64,000 nt of DNA, taken from the NCBI GenBank assembly GCA_964247675.1, contig CAXTVW010000001.1, positions 1 through 64,000 of the forward strand. The letters run 5' to 3'. Below the pieces are notes generated by a model. The model worked only from the letters and a program-made list of their open reading frames with translations. It did not search any database and was not told where the DNA came from. Numbering within the stretch: position 1 is the first letter of the stretch; the number at the start of each line of letters is the position of its first letter. Made by a program: the position numbers and the translations under genes. Source of the stretch: BOG-908 sp964247675. GTDB lineage: Bacteria > Pseudomonadota > Alphaproteobacteria > Acetobacterales > Acetobacteraceae. This document shows, one piece after another, positions 16,018 through 24,504 of the stretch.

Positions 16018-17316
16018 ATGAACGAGCAGCGCCTCAGTCCAGCGTCGGGCCGTTTCTTTTCCGCGTCTCTGACGGAGACCGATCCCGAACTTGCTGAAGC
16101 GCTGCAAGCCGAGCTGGTTCGGCAGCAGGACGGCATAGAGCTGATCGCCAGCGAAAACATCGTGTCGCTTGCCGTGCTGGAGGCGCAAGGCAGCGTCCTG
16201 ACCAACAAATATGCCGAAGGCTATCCCGGGCGCCGTTACTATGGCGGATGCCAGGAAGTGGATCGCGCGGAACAGCTGGCGATCGACCGCGCCTGCAAGA
16301 TCTTCGGCTGCACTTACGCCAACGTGCAGCCGCATTCCGGCGCCCAGGCGAATGGCGCGGTGTTCCTGGCCTTGCTGCAACCGGGCGACACGATACTGGG
16401 GATGAGTCTGGCCGCGGGTGGCCATCTCTCCCATGGCGCGGCACCCAACCTGTCCGGCAAGTGGTTCCGCTCCGTCCAATACGGCGTGCGCCGGGATGAC
16501 GGGCTGCTCGACTACGAGGAGCTGGAGACGCTGGCGCGCAGCGAGAAGCCGAAGCTGATCATCGCCGGCGGTTCCGCCTACCCGCGCATCATCGACTTCG
16601 CCCGGATACGCGCGGTTGCCGACGAGGTCGGCGCGCTGTTCCTGGTCGACATGGCGCATTTCGCCGGGCTGGTGGCAACCGGGCTGTATCCGAGTCCGCT
16701 GCCGCATGCCCACGTTGTTACCACCACGACGCACAAGACGCTGCGCGGCCCGCGCGGCGGCATGATCCTCTCGAACGATGCTGATCTGGGCAAGAAGTTC
16801 AACTCGGCGGTGTTCCCCGGCCTGCAGGGCGGCCCGCTGATGCATGTGATCGCGGCCAAGGCCGCGGCTTTCGGCGAGGCTTTGCGGCCGGAGTTCCGCG
16901 CCTATCAGAAAGCCGTCGTGGAGAACGCGCGGGCTTTGGGCGACACGCTCGTGAAAGCGGGTCTGGCCATCGTCACCGGCGGGACCGACAGCCATCTCGT
17001 TCTGGTCGATTTGCGGCCGAAAGGGGTGACGGGCAAGGCGGCCGAGGCCGCGCTGGAGCGCGCCCACATCACCGCCAACAAGAACGCGATTCCGTTCGAT
17101 CCGGCCAAACCGGCGATCACCAGCGGCATCCGTCTCGGCAGCCCGGCCGCCACCACGCGCGGCTTCGGCGCCGCCGAGTTCCGCGCGGTCGGAGAGATGA
17201 TCGCAGAAGTCATGGACGGGCTTGCGGCCGCAGGCGGCCAGGCGAACGAACAGGTCGAGCGAGACGTGGGCGGGCGCGTGCTGGCGCTTTGCGCACGCTT
17301 CCCGATCTACCGTTAA
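16018..17316 (+). CDS. glyA: Serine hydroxymethyltransferase
   Basis: A PLP enzyme that joins methylene-tetrahydrofolate and glycine to serine, the entry step of the serine cycle. 432 aa, normal length. Visible are IELIASENIVS, the conserved GYPGRRYYGGC motif and the PLP Schiff-base lysine K240 in VTTTTHKTLRGPRGG. GGGAG lies ahead of the ATG. It is the first gene of a C1 cluster; ftfL starts 92 nt downstream. In this context it is likely the serine-cycle isoform rather than the housekeeping copy, an inference from gene order only. Confidence 0.95.
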   Translation: MNEQRLSPASGRFFSASLTETDPELAEALQAELVRQQDGIELIASENIVSLAVLEAQGSVLTNKYAEGYPGRRYYGGCQEVDRAEQLAIDRACKIFGCTYANVQPHSGAQANGAVFLALLQPGDTILGMSLAAGGHLSHGAAPNLSGKWFRSVQYGVRRDDGLLDYEELETLARSEKPKLIIAGGSAYPRIIDFARIRAVADEVGALFLVDMAHFAGLVATGLYPSPLPHAHVVTTTTHKTLRGPRGGMILSNDADLGKKFNSAVFPGLQGGPLMHVIAAKAAAFGEALRPEFRAYQKAVVENARALGDTLVKAGLAIVTGGTDSHLVLVDLRPKGVTGKAAEAALERAHITANKNAIPFDPAKPAITSGIRLGSPAATTRGFGAAEFRAVGEMIAEVMDGLAAAGGQANEQVERDVGGRVLALCARFPIYR

Positions 17317-17408
17317 GCCGGTAATCACGCTTATCCCAGGCCGCTCGACCGGCAGGGGCGAACAACAAGAGCCGACCGCCGGTGGCAGGTCAGCGGACCG
17401 GAGGACAT

Positions 17409-19145
17409 GTGGACGCGCCAGTAGCCAACAATTCGGGTTCCGATGCCGCGGGACATGACCAGCATCGCGAAGCAAGATCCGACGCCGACATCGCGCAGGC
17501 CGCGACCTTGCTGCCCATCCTCGACGTTGCGCGCGATCGCCTCGGCATTGAGGCCGGCAATCTGCAACCCTACGGCTACACCAAGGCAAAGATCGAACTC
17601 CCCTTCATCCGGTCGCTGGAAGACCGGACGGACGGCAAGCTGATCCTCGTGACCGCAATCACGCCGACACCGGCCGGCGAGGGCAAGACCACGACGACGG
17701 TCGGCCTGTCGGACGGGCTGAACCGTATCGGCAAGAAGGCTGTCGCGTGCCTGCGAGAGCCGTCGCTCGGCCCGTGTTTCGGCATGAAGGGCGGGGCGGC
17801 CGGCGGCGGCTACGCCCAGGTGGTGCCGATGACCGACATCAACCTGCATTTCACCGGCGATTTCCACGCGATCACGTCCGCCAACAACCTGCTGGCCGCG
17901 ATGGTGGACAACCACATCTACTGGGGCAACGCGCTCGGCATAGACCCCCGCCGGGTGAGCTGGCGCCGCGCGCTCGACATGAACGACCGCGCCCTCCGCC
18001 AGATCGTCTCCTCGCTGGGCGGCGTGTCCAACGGTTACCCGAGGGAAGACGGATTCGACATCACCGTCGCCTCCGAGGTGATGGCGATCGTCTGCCTGTC
18101 ACGCGACCTCGAGGACCTGCACCGCCGGCTGTCCAACATCATCGTCGGCACCACGCGCGACCGCCAGGCCGTGCGCGCGTCCGATGTGGACGCGGCCGGC
18201 GCCATGGCGGCCTTGCTGCGCGATGCGCTGGCGCCCAACCTCGTGCAGACGCTGGAACACAACCCCGCCTTCATCCATGGCGGTCCGTTCGCCAACATCG
18301 CGCATGGCTGCAACAGCGTCATCGCCACGCGCACGGCGCTGAAACTGGCCGATTACGTGGTGACGGAAGCCGGATTCGGGGCCGATCTCGGCGCGGAGAA
18401 ATTCTTCGACATCAAATGCCGCAAGGCCGGGCTGGCGCCATCCGCCGCGGTGCTTGTTGCAACGATACGCGCCCTGAAGATGCATGGCGGCGTGGCCAAG
18501 GATGCGCTGAAGCGTGAAGACGCCGACGCGGTGCAGCGGGGCTTCGCCAACCTCGAACGGCACGTGCGCAATCTCCGCAAGTTCGGCGTGCCGCCGGTGG
18601 TTGCCGTCAACCGGTTCAGCGCGGATACCGAGGCAGAGATGGACCGGCTGCGCACGCTCTGCGACGGGCTCGGCGTGCGCTGCATCGTGGCGGACCATTG
18701 GGCGCATGGCGGCGCCGGCGCGGCTGACCTGGCACGAGCGGTCGTCGAACAGGTGGAGAGCGCACCTGCGCAGTTCCGGCCGCTGTATCCGGATGACATG
18801 ACGCCCTGGGACAAGCTGGGCACGATCGCCAGGGAGATCTACGATGCCGGGGAGGTGACGGCCGATGCCGCGGTGCGCAAGCGCTTCGACGAGTTGCAGG
18901 CGGACGGGTTCGGCCACCTGCCGGTCTGCGTGGCCAAGACACAGTACAGCTTCAGCACGGACCCGAAGAAAGTGGGCGCCCCCAGCGGCCATGTGCTGCA
19001 CGTGCGCGACGTGCGGCTTTCCGCCGGCGCGGAATTCATCGTCGCCGTCTGCGGCGAGATCATGACGATGCCAGGGCTGCCGAAAGTACCGGCGGCGAAC
19101 AGCATCTCCCTGTCACCGGCAGGACTAATTACCGGGTTGTTCTGA
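17409..19145 (+). CDS. ftfL: Formate-tetrahydrofolate ligase
   Basis: FtfL (Fhs) condenses formate, ATP and tetrahydrofolate to 10-formyl-THF and feeds C1 units to assimilation. The 578-aa product has the P-loop TPTPAGEGKTTTTVG (about residues 86-100). It also has family segments REPSLGPCFGMKGGAAGGGYAQV, FTGDFHA and EAGFGADLGAEKFFDIKCR. The GTG at 17409 is chosen because GGAGG (17400-17404) lies 4 nt upstream. The roughly 20-residue N-terminus before DIAQAATLLPI is longer than usual. It belongs with glyA and sgaA. Confidence 0.93.
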   Translation: MDAPVANNSGSDAAGHDQHREARSDADIAQAATLLPILDVARDRLGIEAGNLQPYGYTKAKIELPFIRSLEDRTDGKLILVTAITPTPAGEGKTTTTVGLSDGLNRIGKKAVACLREPSLGPCFGMKGGAAGGGYAQVVPMTDINLHFTGDFHAITSANNLLAAMVDNHIYWGNALGIDPRRVSWRRALDMNDRALRQIVSSLGGVSNGYPREDGFDITVASEVMAIVCLSRDLEDLHRRLSNIIVGTTRDRQAVRASDVDAAGAMAALLRDALAPNLVQTLEHNPAFIHGGPFANIAHGCNSVIATRTALKLADYVVTEAGFGADLGAEKFFDIKCRKAGLAPSAAVLVATIRALKMHGGVAKDALKREDADAVQRGFANLERHVRNLRKFGVPPVVAVNRFSADTEAEMDRLRTLCDGLGVRCIVADHWAHGGAGAADLARAVVEQVESAPAQFRPLYPDDMTPWDKLGTIAREIYDAGEVTADAAVRKRFDELQADGFGHLPVCVAKTQYSFSTDPKKVGAPSGHVLHVRDVRLSAGAEFIVAVCGEIMTMPGLPKVPAANSISLSPAGLITGLF

Positions 19146-19232
19146 GGCGGAATATGGCCTGTCCTCAGGTCGCGAACGAACACCCCGCGCGAAAGCGGGT
19201 GCCACTCTACAAAGAAGTTTAGGGAGAGCGCG

Positions 19233-20441
19233 ATGACTGGACGGCATTTTCTTCATATCCCGGGTCCCACCAATATTCCTGACCGGATCCTGAATTCCAT
19301 GCGCGTGGCGATGGAGGACCATCGCAGTTCGGTGTTTCCCGACCTGGCCCTGCCGCTGTTCGCCGGCCTCAAGAAGCTCTTCCAGACCAGCACGGGCACG
19401 CCTTTCATCTTCCCGGCGACCGGCACCGGCGCGTGGGAGGCGGTTCTGGTGAACACGCTCAGCGCGGGAGACCGCGTCCTCTCCTCGCGCTTCGGGCAAT
19501 TCAGTCACCTCTGGATCGACCTCGCACGCCGCCATGGGCTCGATGTGGTCGTCCAGCAGGAGACCTGGGGCACGGGCGCCTCGCCGGAGCGCATCCATGA
19601 CGCGCTCAAGGCCGACACGGCGCATGCGATCAAGGCGGTCATGGTGGTGCAGAACGAGACCGCCACCGGGGTGACGAGCGACGTTTTGGCAATCCGGCGC
19701 GCGATCGACGCCGCGGGCCACCCCGCGTTGCTGTTCGTGGACGGCGTCAGCTCGATCGGATCGATCGATTTCCGGATGGACGAATGGGGCGTGGACGGCG
19801 CGATCACGGGCAGCCAGAAAGGCCTCATGCTGCCGGCCGGGCTGGGCCTGTGCTGCGTCAGCCCGAAAGCGCTGGAGGCGCAGAAGAGCGCGCGCGCGAA
19901 CAATCCGCTGCGCCGCGCCTTCTTCGATTTCGACGACATGCTGAAATCCAACAAGGACGGCTATTTCCCTTACACACCGTCCTTGCCGATGCTCTACGGC
20001 CTGCGCGAATCGCTTGCCGTGCTGTTCGAGGAAGGCCTGGAGAACGTGTTCGCGCGCCACCGCTACCTGGCCGACGGCGTGCGTGCGGCGATCCTGGACG
20101 GCTGGGGTTTGCAGCTCTGCGCGCGCGAGCCGAAATGGTACAGCGACACGGTGAGCGCCGTGCTGGTGCCGGAGGGTTTCAACGCCGCCGACGTGATCAA
20201 ACGCGCGTTCAAGCGATATAATCTGGCGCTCGGCACAGGGCTCAGCGAGGTGGCCGGAAAGGTGTTCCGCATCGGCCACCTGGGCGACCTCAACGAACTC
20301 ATGTGCCTTGGCGCGATCACCGGCTCAGAAATGGCGATGCGCGACATCGGCATCGACGTGAAACCCGGCAGCGGCGCCGCGGCGGCGGAGGAGCATTTCC
20401 GCAAGGCGGATGCGCAGAGCCTGGCAAAGGCGGCCGAATAA
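19233..20441 (+). CDS. sgaA: Serine-glyoxylate aminotransferase
   Basis: This PLP enzyme converts serine plus glyoxylate to hydroxypyruvate plus glycine, a diagnostic step of the serine cycle. 402 aa, class V aminotransferase. It has HIPGPTNIPDRIL at the N-terminus, DGVSSIGSIDFRMDEWGVD with the cofactor Asp, and the Schiff-base lysine K196 in GSQKGLMLPAGLG. The AGGGAG ribosome site precedes the ATG. hprA starts 18 nt after its stop, so the two are surely co-transcribed. Confidence 0.94.
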   Translation: MTGRHFLHIPGPTNIPDRILNSMRVAMEDHRSSVFPDLALPLFAGLKKLFQTSTGTPFIFPATGTGAWEAVLVNTLSAGDRVLSSRFGQFSHLWIDLARRHGLDVVVQQETWGTGASPERIHDALKADTAHAIKAVMVVQNETATGVTSDVLAIRRAIDAAGHPALLFVDGVSSIGSIDFRMDEWGVDGAITGSQKGLMLPAGLGLCCVSPKALEAQKSARANNPLRRAFFDFDDMLKSNKDGYFPYTPSLPMLYGLRESLAVLFEEGLENVFARHRYLADGVRAAILDGWGLQLCAREPKWYSDTVSAVLVPEGFNAADVIKRAFKRYNLALGTGLSEVAGKVFRIGHLGDLNELMCLGAITGSEMAMRDIGIDVKPGSGAAAAEEHFRKADAQSLAKAAE

Positions 20442-20459
20442 CCCACGGCATTGCAGGTG

Positions 20460-21398
20460 ATGGACCCGCTGATCGTTTTCCTCGATCGCGAAACGCTGGG
20501 TGCGACGCTCCGTCCACCCGGCTTTGCGCACCGTTACGTCGAACACCAGGTGACCGAGGCCGCGGAGGTTGCCGAGCGGCTGCAGGGCGCCACGATCTGC
20601 ATCACCAACAAGGTGCGCATCACCGGCGAGGCGCTGCGCGCGTTGCCCGGCCTGAAACTCATTGCGGTGGCCGCGACCGGCACCGACGTGATCGACAAGC
20701 CGGCCGCGAAAGCCGCCGGCGTCACGGTCGTGAACATTCGCAACTATGCGTTCAACACGGTGCCCGAGCATGTGGTGGCGCTGATGTTCGCGCTACGCCG
20801 CAACCTCCTCGCTTATGCAAACGACGTGCGGCGCGGGGTGTGGAACGAGTCCCGCCAGTTCTGTTTCCTGACGAACCCGATCCGTGACATCGCGGGCTCG
20901 ACGATGGGCATCGTCGGGTATGGCGCGATCGGCCGGGCAATCGGCCAGCGCGCGGCGGCGCTCGGCATGCGCGTTATCGCCCATGACGCGGTTCCGCAGG
21001 AGGGCGTGGTGGATTTCGACACGATCCTGCGGGACAGCGACGTCATCACCTTGCACGCGCCGCTGACCGAGCAGACACGCAACATGATCGGTGCGGCGGA
21101 GCTGGCGCGCATGAAGCCCGGCGCCATCCTGATAAACACCGCGCGCGGCGGGCTGGTTGACGAGCAGGCGCTGGCCGATGCGTTGCGGGCAGGCAGGATA
21201 GGCGGCGCCGGCATAGACGTGCTGACGGAGGAGCCGCCGCGGCACGGCAACGTCCTGCTCGATCCGGACATTCCGAACCTGATCGTAACGCCGCATGTCG
21301 CCTGGGCCAGCGAGGAAGCGATGCAGATCCTGGCCGACCAGTTGACCGGCAACATCGAGGCGTTCATGGCCGGCACGCCGCGTAACGTGGTGGCTTGA
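20460..21398 (+). CDS. hprA: Hydroxypyruvate reductase (NADH-dependent)
   Basis: HprA reduces hydroxypyruvate to D-glycerate in the serine cycle. 312 aa, D-2-hydroxyacid dehydrogenase family. It has the NAD motif MGIVGYGAIGRAIG and the catalytic triad region: Arg in NTARGGLVDEQAL, Glu in TEEPP, and His in VTPHVAWAS. ATG at 20460 is used; a TTG 9 nt earlier is possible. Directly follows sgaA, in the order known from methylotroph serine-cycle clusters. Confidence 0.92.
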   Translation: MDPLIVFLDRETLGATLRPPGFAHRYVEHQVTEAAEVAERLQGATICITNKVRITGEALRALPGLKLIAVAATGTDVIDKPAAKAAGVTVVNIRNYAFNTVPEHVVALMFALRRNLLAYANDVRRGVWNESRQFCFLTNPIRDIAGSTMGIVGYGAIGRAIGQRAAALGMRVIAHDAVPQEGVVDFDTILRDSDVITLHAPLTEQTRNMIGAAELARMKPGAILINTARGGLVDEQALADALRAGRIGGAGIDVLTEEPPRHGNVLLDPDIPNLIVTPHVAWASEEAMQILADQLTGNIEAFMAGTPRNVVA

Positions 21399-21423
21399 TA
21401 CCAACCGCGTTGGGCTGAATATT

Positions 21424-21602
21424 AGGAAGCAAGCAGTCCTTTTTTGCAAAAAAGGACCAAAAAACTTTTGCTCCCTCGCCTGCATCGGCACCCTATCCGA
21501 TCCTGCAGGTGCGGATGCTGGCAGAACCAGGCCGGTTGTGAACGCAGGCGAGGTAGCAAAGTCTTTTGCTTCTTTTCTTCAGAAAAGAAGGCCTTGCCTG
21601 CT
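21424..21602. repeat. Dispersed inverted-repeat element, copy 7 (paired arms), inside the serine-cycle cluster
   Basis: The left hairpin is GTCC/GGAC type (GTCCTTTTTTGCAAAAAAGGAC) and the right is CTTC/GAAG type. Inner edges CCTCGCCTGC and GCAGGCGAGG pair perfectly over 10 bp. It separates hprA from mtdA within what is otherwise one operon. Confidence 0.9.
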
Positions 21603-21666
21603 GTCGAGCAGTGTTACCCGCAACAGGCTTCAGTATAACCCGATACCCCACAGTCTGGATGAGCCT

Positions 21667-22527
21667 ATGACAGCGAAGCTTCTGTTCCAGCTGGACACGG
21701 ACGCGATCCCCAGCGTGTTCGACACCGTCGTGGCCTATGACGGCGGCGCGGACCACGTGATCGGGCATTCGGGCGTGACGCCCGATACTGTCGGCGGCCT
21801 GGTCGAGGGTGCGATCTTCACGCGTGGCGCCAAGGAGAAGCGGTTCACCGCCTTGTTCCTGGGCGGCGCCAGCATGGCGGCCGGCGAGGCGCTGCTGGAT
21901 GCGGTGCGCGCCAAGTTCTATGGCGGGTTCCGGGTCTCCGTCATGCTGGACAGCAACGGTGCTAATACCACGGCCGCCGCCGGCGTGGCGCTCCTTGCCA
22001 AAGCGTCCGCGCTGGCCGGCAAGCGCGCCATTGTGCTGGGCGGCACCGGGCCGGTCGGCACGCGCGTGGCGGCCATGCTCGCGCTCGAAGGTGCGGCCGT
22101 TTCGATCACCGGACGCAAGCTTGACAAGACGCAGTCCGCCGCCGCTGCCATCGAAGCGCGCTTCGGCGTCCGGATCGCGGCGGTGGAAGCGGCCGATGAT
22201 GCGGCGCGTGCCCGTGCGGCGGATGGTTGCGCCATCATCTATGCGGCGGGCGCGATCGGACACCAGCTCATCACGCAGGCGGACTGGCAGTCCACCGCAT
22301 CCGTGCAACTGGTGGCCGACGTGAACCCGGAGCCGCCGTTCGGCATCGGCGGCATCGCCGCGAACGACAAGGCACGTGATTATGGCGGCAAGCTTGCGTT
22401 CGGCGCGCTGGGCATCGGCGGCCTGAAGCTGCGCCTGCATCGCGCCTGTATCGGCAAGCTGTTCGAGCAGAACGATCTCGTCCTGGATGCGGAGAACATC
22501 CTGGCCGTTGCGAAGGAGATGGCGTGA
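21667..22527 (+). CDS. mtdA: NADP-dependent methylene-tetrahydromethanopterin/methylene-tetrahydrofolate dehydrogenase
   Basis: MtdA interconverts methylene- and methenyl-tetrahydrofolate (and the H4MPT forms) with NADP, setting C1 flux between oxidation and assimilation. 286 aa, normal length. It begins TAKLLFQLDTDAIPSVFDTVVAYDGGADHV, typical of MtdA, and has the Rossmann motif VLGGTGPVGTRVAAMLA followed by SITGRKLDK. ATG at 21667; the upstream frame is repeat-derived and is excluded. The stop overlaps the fchA start (ATGA). This family is distinct from FolD and is characteristic of methylotrophs. Confidence 0.93.
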   Translation: MTAKLLFQLDTDAIPSVFDTVVAYDGGADHVIGHSGVTPDTVGGLVEGAIFTRGAKEKRFTALFLGGASMAAGEALLDAVRAKFYGGFRVSVMLDSNGANTTAAAGVALLAKASALAGKRAIVLGGTGPVGTRVAAMLALEGAAVSITGRKLDKTQSAAAAIEARFGVRIAAVEAADDAARARAADGCAIIYAAGAIGHQLITQADWQSTASVQLVADVNPEPPFGIGGIAANDKARDYGGKLAFGALGIGGLKLRLHRACIGKLFEQNDLVLDAENILAVAKEMA

Positions 22528-23156
22528 TGACCGTCCGTGACCTGCCGTTGACCGCGTTTCTCGCCGAGCTGGGAAGCAAGGCGGCCACGCCTGGCGGCGG
22601 CGGTGCGGCCGCCTTGCTCGGCGCGGTGGGCGCGGGACTTTCCGGCATGGTCGCCCATCTCACCATCGGCAAGAAGAAATATGCTGCCGTGGAGGCCGAC
22701 ATGCAGTCGCTTCTTGCACGCGCCGACGGGCTCCGTGCCAAGCTGGCTGAAGCCATCGACGCCGATGCGGACGCGTTCGACACGCTCATGCGCGCCTACG
22801 GCATGGCCAAACAATCCGGCGAGGAAGCCGCGGCGCGCGACGCGGCGATCCAGGACGCCTTGGTATCGGCGATAGCGGCACCGCTCGACTGCGCCCGCCT
22901 GTGCCGTGAGGCGATCGATCTTGCGGTCGAAGCGTCCGCGAAGGGGAACACATCCGTTGTCAGCGATGGCGGGGTTGCCGTGCTGGCGGCCCACGCCGGG
23001 TTGCGCAGCTCGGCACTCAACGTGCTCGTCAACGTCAGGCTGCTGACGGACCGGACCCGCGCATCTGCGGCGGTGGCGGAGCTGGACCGGCTGATGGACG
23101 GTGCGGCGGCGCTGACGGAGAAAACCTACGAGGAGGTCCGCCGGCGACTGGTGTGA
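22524..23156 (+). CDS. fchA: Methenyltetrahydrofolate cyclohydrolase
   Basis: FchA hydrolyses methenyl-THF to 10-formyl-THF, linking MtdA with FtfL. 210 aa, formiminotransferase-cyclodeaminase (FTCD-C) fold, all helical. It has TPGGGGAAALLGAVGAGLSGMVAHLTIGKKKY at the N-terminus and a SDGGVAVLAAHAGLRSS segment. Its start overlaps mtdA by 4 nt. This is the last gene of the C1 cluster; 143 nt without features separate it from the tRNA gene. Confidence 0.93.
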   Translation: MMTVRDLPLTAFLAELGSKAATPGGGGAAALLGAVGAGLSGMVAHLTIGKKKYAAVEADMQSLLARADGLRAKLAEAIDADADAFDTLMRAYGMAKQSGEEAAARDAAIQDALVSAIAAPLDCARLCREAIDLAVEASAKGNTSVVSDGGVAVLAAHAGLRSSALNVLVNVRLLTDRTRASAAVAELDRLMDGAAALTEKTYEEVRRRLV

Positions 23157-23299
23157 GGCAGGGACGGTCTGTGCCGGACGGGCGGTGGGGCGGCGTTTGA
23201 GGCGGGTTTGGGGCAGTGAGCCGATGTGGTGCTGTTTTGTGGGAAGAGCGCGGGGGAGGGGCGGGGCGCCTGTGCAGTTGGCGCTAAGTCTTTGAAAGA

Positions 23300-23376
23300 T
23301 GGTGTCCCCGGCGGGATTCGAACCCACGGCCCCAGGATTAGGAATCCTGTGCTCTATCCTGCTGAGCTACGGAGAC
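23300..23376 (-). tRNA. tRNA-Arg (anticodon CCU)
   Basis: Read on the minus strand it folds as a full 77-nt cloverleaf: acceptor GTCTCCG/CGGGGAC (one G-U), D-arm GCTC/GAGC, anticodon stem CAGGA/TCCTG with loop TTCCTAA (anticodon CCU), T-arm GTGGG-TTCGAAT-CCCGC, and encoded CCA. The 3' end points toward fchA. I saw no second copy of its 3' end that would mark an integration site. Confidence 0.97.
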
Positions 23377-23418
23377 GCCGTGCCGCCTTTTATAGCGGGC
23401 GCCTTCCGGCTGGCTAGT

Positions 23419-23437
23419 AGGACGCTAGCGGCGTCCT
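23419..23437. other. GC-rich hairpin near the tRNA gene
   Basis: AGGACGC-N5-GCGTCCT is a perfect 7-bp stem followed by TTTC on the plus strand. It could be a weak terminator or a processing hairpin upstream of the tRNA. Function is undetermined. Confidence 0.3.
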
Positions 23438-23695
23438 TTCGAAAAGGCTGTCGCTCGCCGCGCCTTTGACGGGCCAGTTGGCACGAAAAACGAAGGAAAA
23501 TCTTGAGTCAGCATCCAAGCCAACACTCGGCCTCGCCGAACAGGGCTGCGCGAGGCAGGTCCGCGGGCTGGGGACGCCTTGCGTTCGCGCCGCCCGGACA
23601 CCGGGAACGTAGTCGAAACCTCTTCTGTCGAGGTTAGTGCTGGAGATAGGCCAGGCGGTCCATTACAGTCGCAGGATAGCTGGCGGGACTTACCG

Positions 23696-23974
23696 ATGAC
23701 CACGACCGAAAGGCTTGCGGGCGGCGTGGTCCACGATCTGCCTGCTGATCTGGAAGCGGCGCTGAACGCGAACGCGCAGGCGCTGACCACATGGCAGGAC
23801 CTCACGTCGATCGCGCGTAACGAGTGGATATGCTGGGTTGAGACAGCCAAGAAGTCAGAGACGCGAATCAAGCGGATAAACTGGGGCTGCGAGAGCCTTC
23901 AGGATGGTAAACGGCGGCCTTGCTGCTGGCCCGGATGCTCCCACCGCCAGCGCGCCAAAGCTCCTGCACGTTAG
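23696..23974 (+). CDS. YdeI/OmpD-associated family protein (C-terminal domain only)
   Basis: The 92-aa protein matches the short YdeI/OmpD-associated domain: DLPADLEAAL, then W-x-x-LT-x-x-A-RNEWICWVE-x-AKK-x-ETR-x-x-RI, and KRRPCCWPGC at the C-terminus. Members have been linked to bacteriocin protection or stress, but no biochemical role is settled. ATG at 23696 with GGGA upstream. It stands alone between the tRNA and the TonB receptor gene, with 530 nt of empty DNA behind it. Confidence 0.72.
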   Translation: MTTTERLAGGVVHDLPADLEAALNANAQALTTWQDLTSIARNEWICWVETAKKSETRIKRINWGCESLQDGKRRPCCWPGCSHRQRAKAPAR

Positions 23975-24504
23975 GTTCCTAGGCGGCGTCTGAAGTCCCT
24001 GGCGCGAGCTTTGCGGCTTCTGCAACGGTCCCAATACACTGCGCAGAAACGCGCCACCGAACAGCAGTAATGCCGAGAGTAAGGCAGCGCCCTAAGCGTT
24101 CGTCCGCACGGTGCTTGGGGCGGACAACACAGGCTCCGAAATAGCAAAGGCCTCGCCGCGGGCATTACGGGCGACCGGTTTGTCTGCTTGCTGCATCGCG
24201 GCACCTTCGGAATGCTCTTCGGCATAGGTCAGCGTTCCCGACGGCGATGCATTGATCGTCAAATCCCCCTTCAGACTAGCGAGTGTAGGCACGATTGGTT
24301 TGAAGATCCGGCCTGACGAAGCGCGGCTGTGAGCGATGTCGACTACCACGGGCGCTTGGGAGCAGGCGCCCTGCCGCCACGGCACTTTGGTTCGGAAACA
24401 ATCTCTTTCACTCCAGAGTGAAGGTTGACCGGTCCGCGAAAACGTTTCAACCTGCCACCAGCGCCGCAGAGCGCGGGCCGGAAACGGCCGAAAAGGGAGG
24501 AACC
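23975..24504. other. Intergenic region upstream of the TonB receptor
   Basis: 530 nt. A 166-codon frame on the minus strand (24092-24592) overlaps the receptor's start region; I judge it to be chance. Otherwise only the promoter of the receptor gene is expected here. GGGAGG at 24495-24500 is its ribosome site. Confidence 0.5.

Noticed and set aside
15742..17589. Minus-strand open frame (615 codons) opposite glyA and the start of ftfL
   Set aside because: Covers well-supported enzymes on the other strand and has no recognisable domain.
23300..23376. tRNA-Arg as attachment site of a genomic island
   Set aside because: Its 3' end faces the C1 cluster, and no integrase or repeated 3' tRNA end was found.
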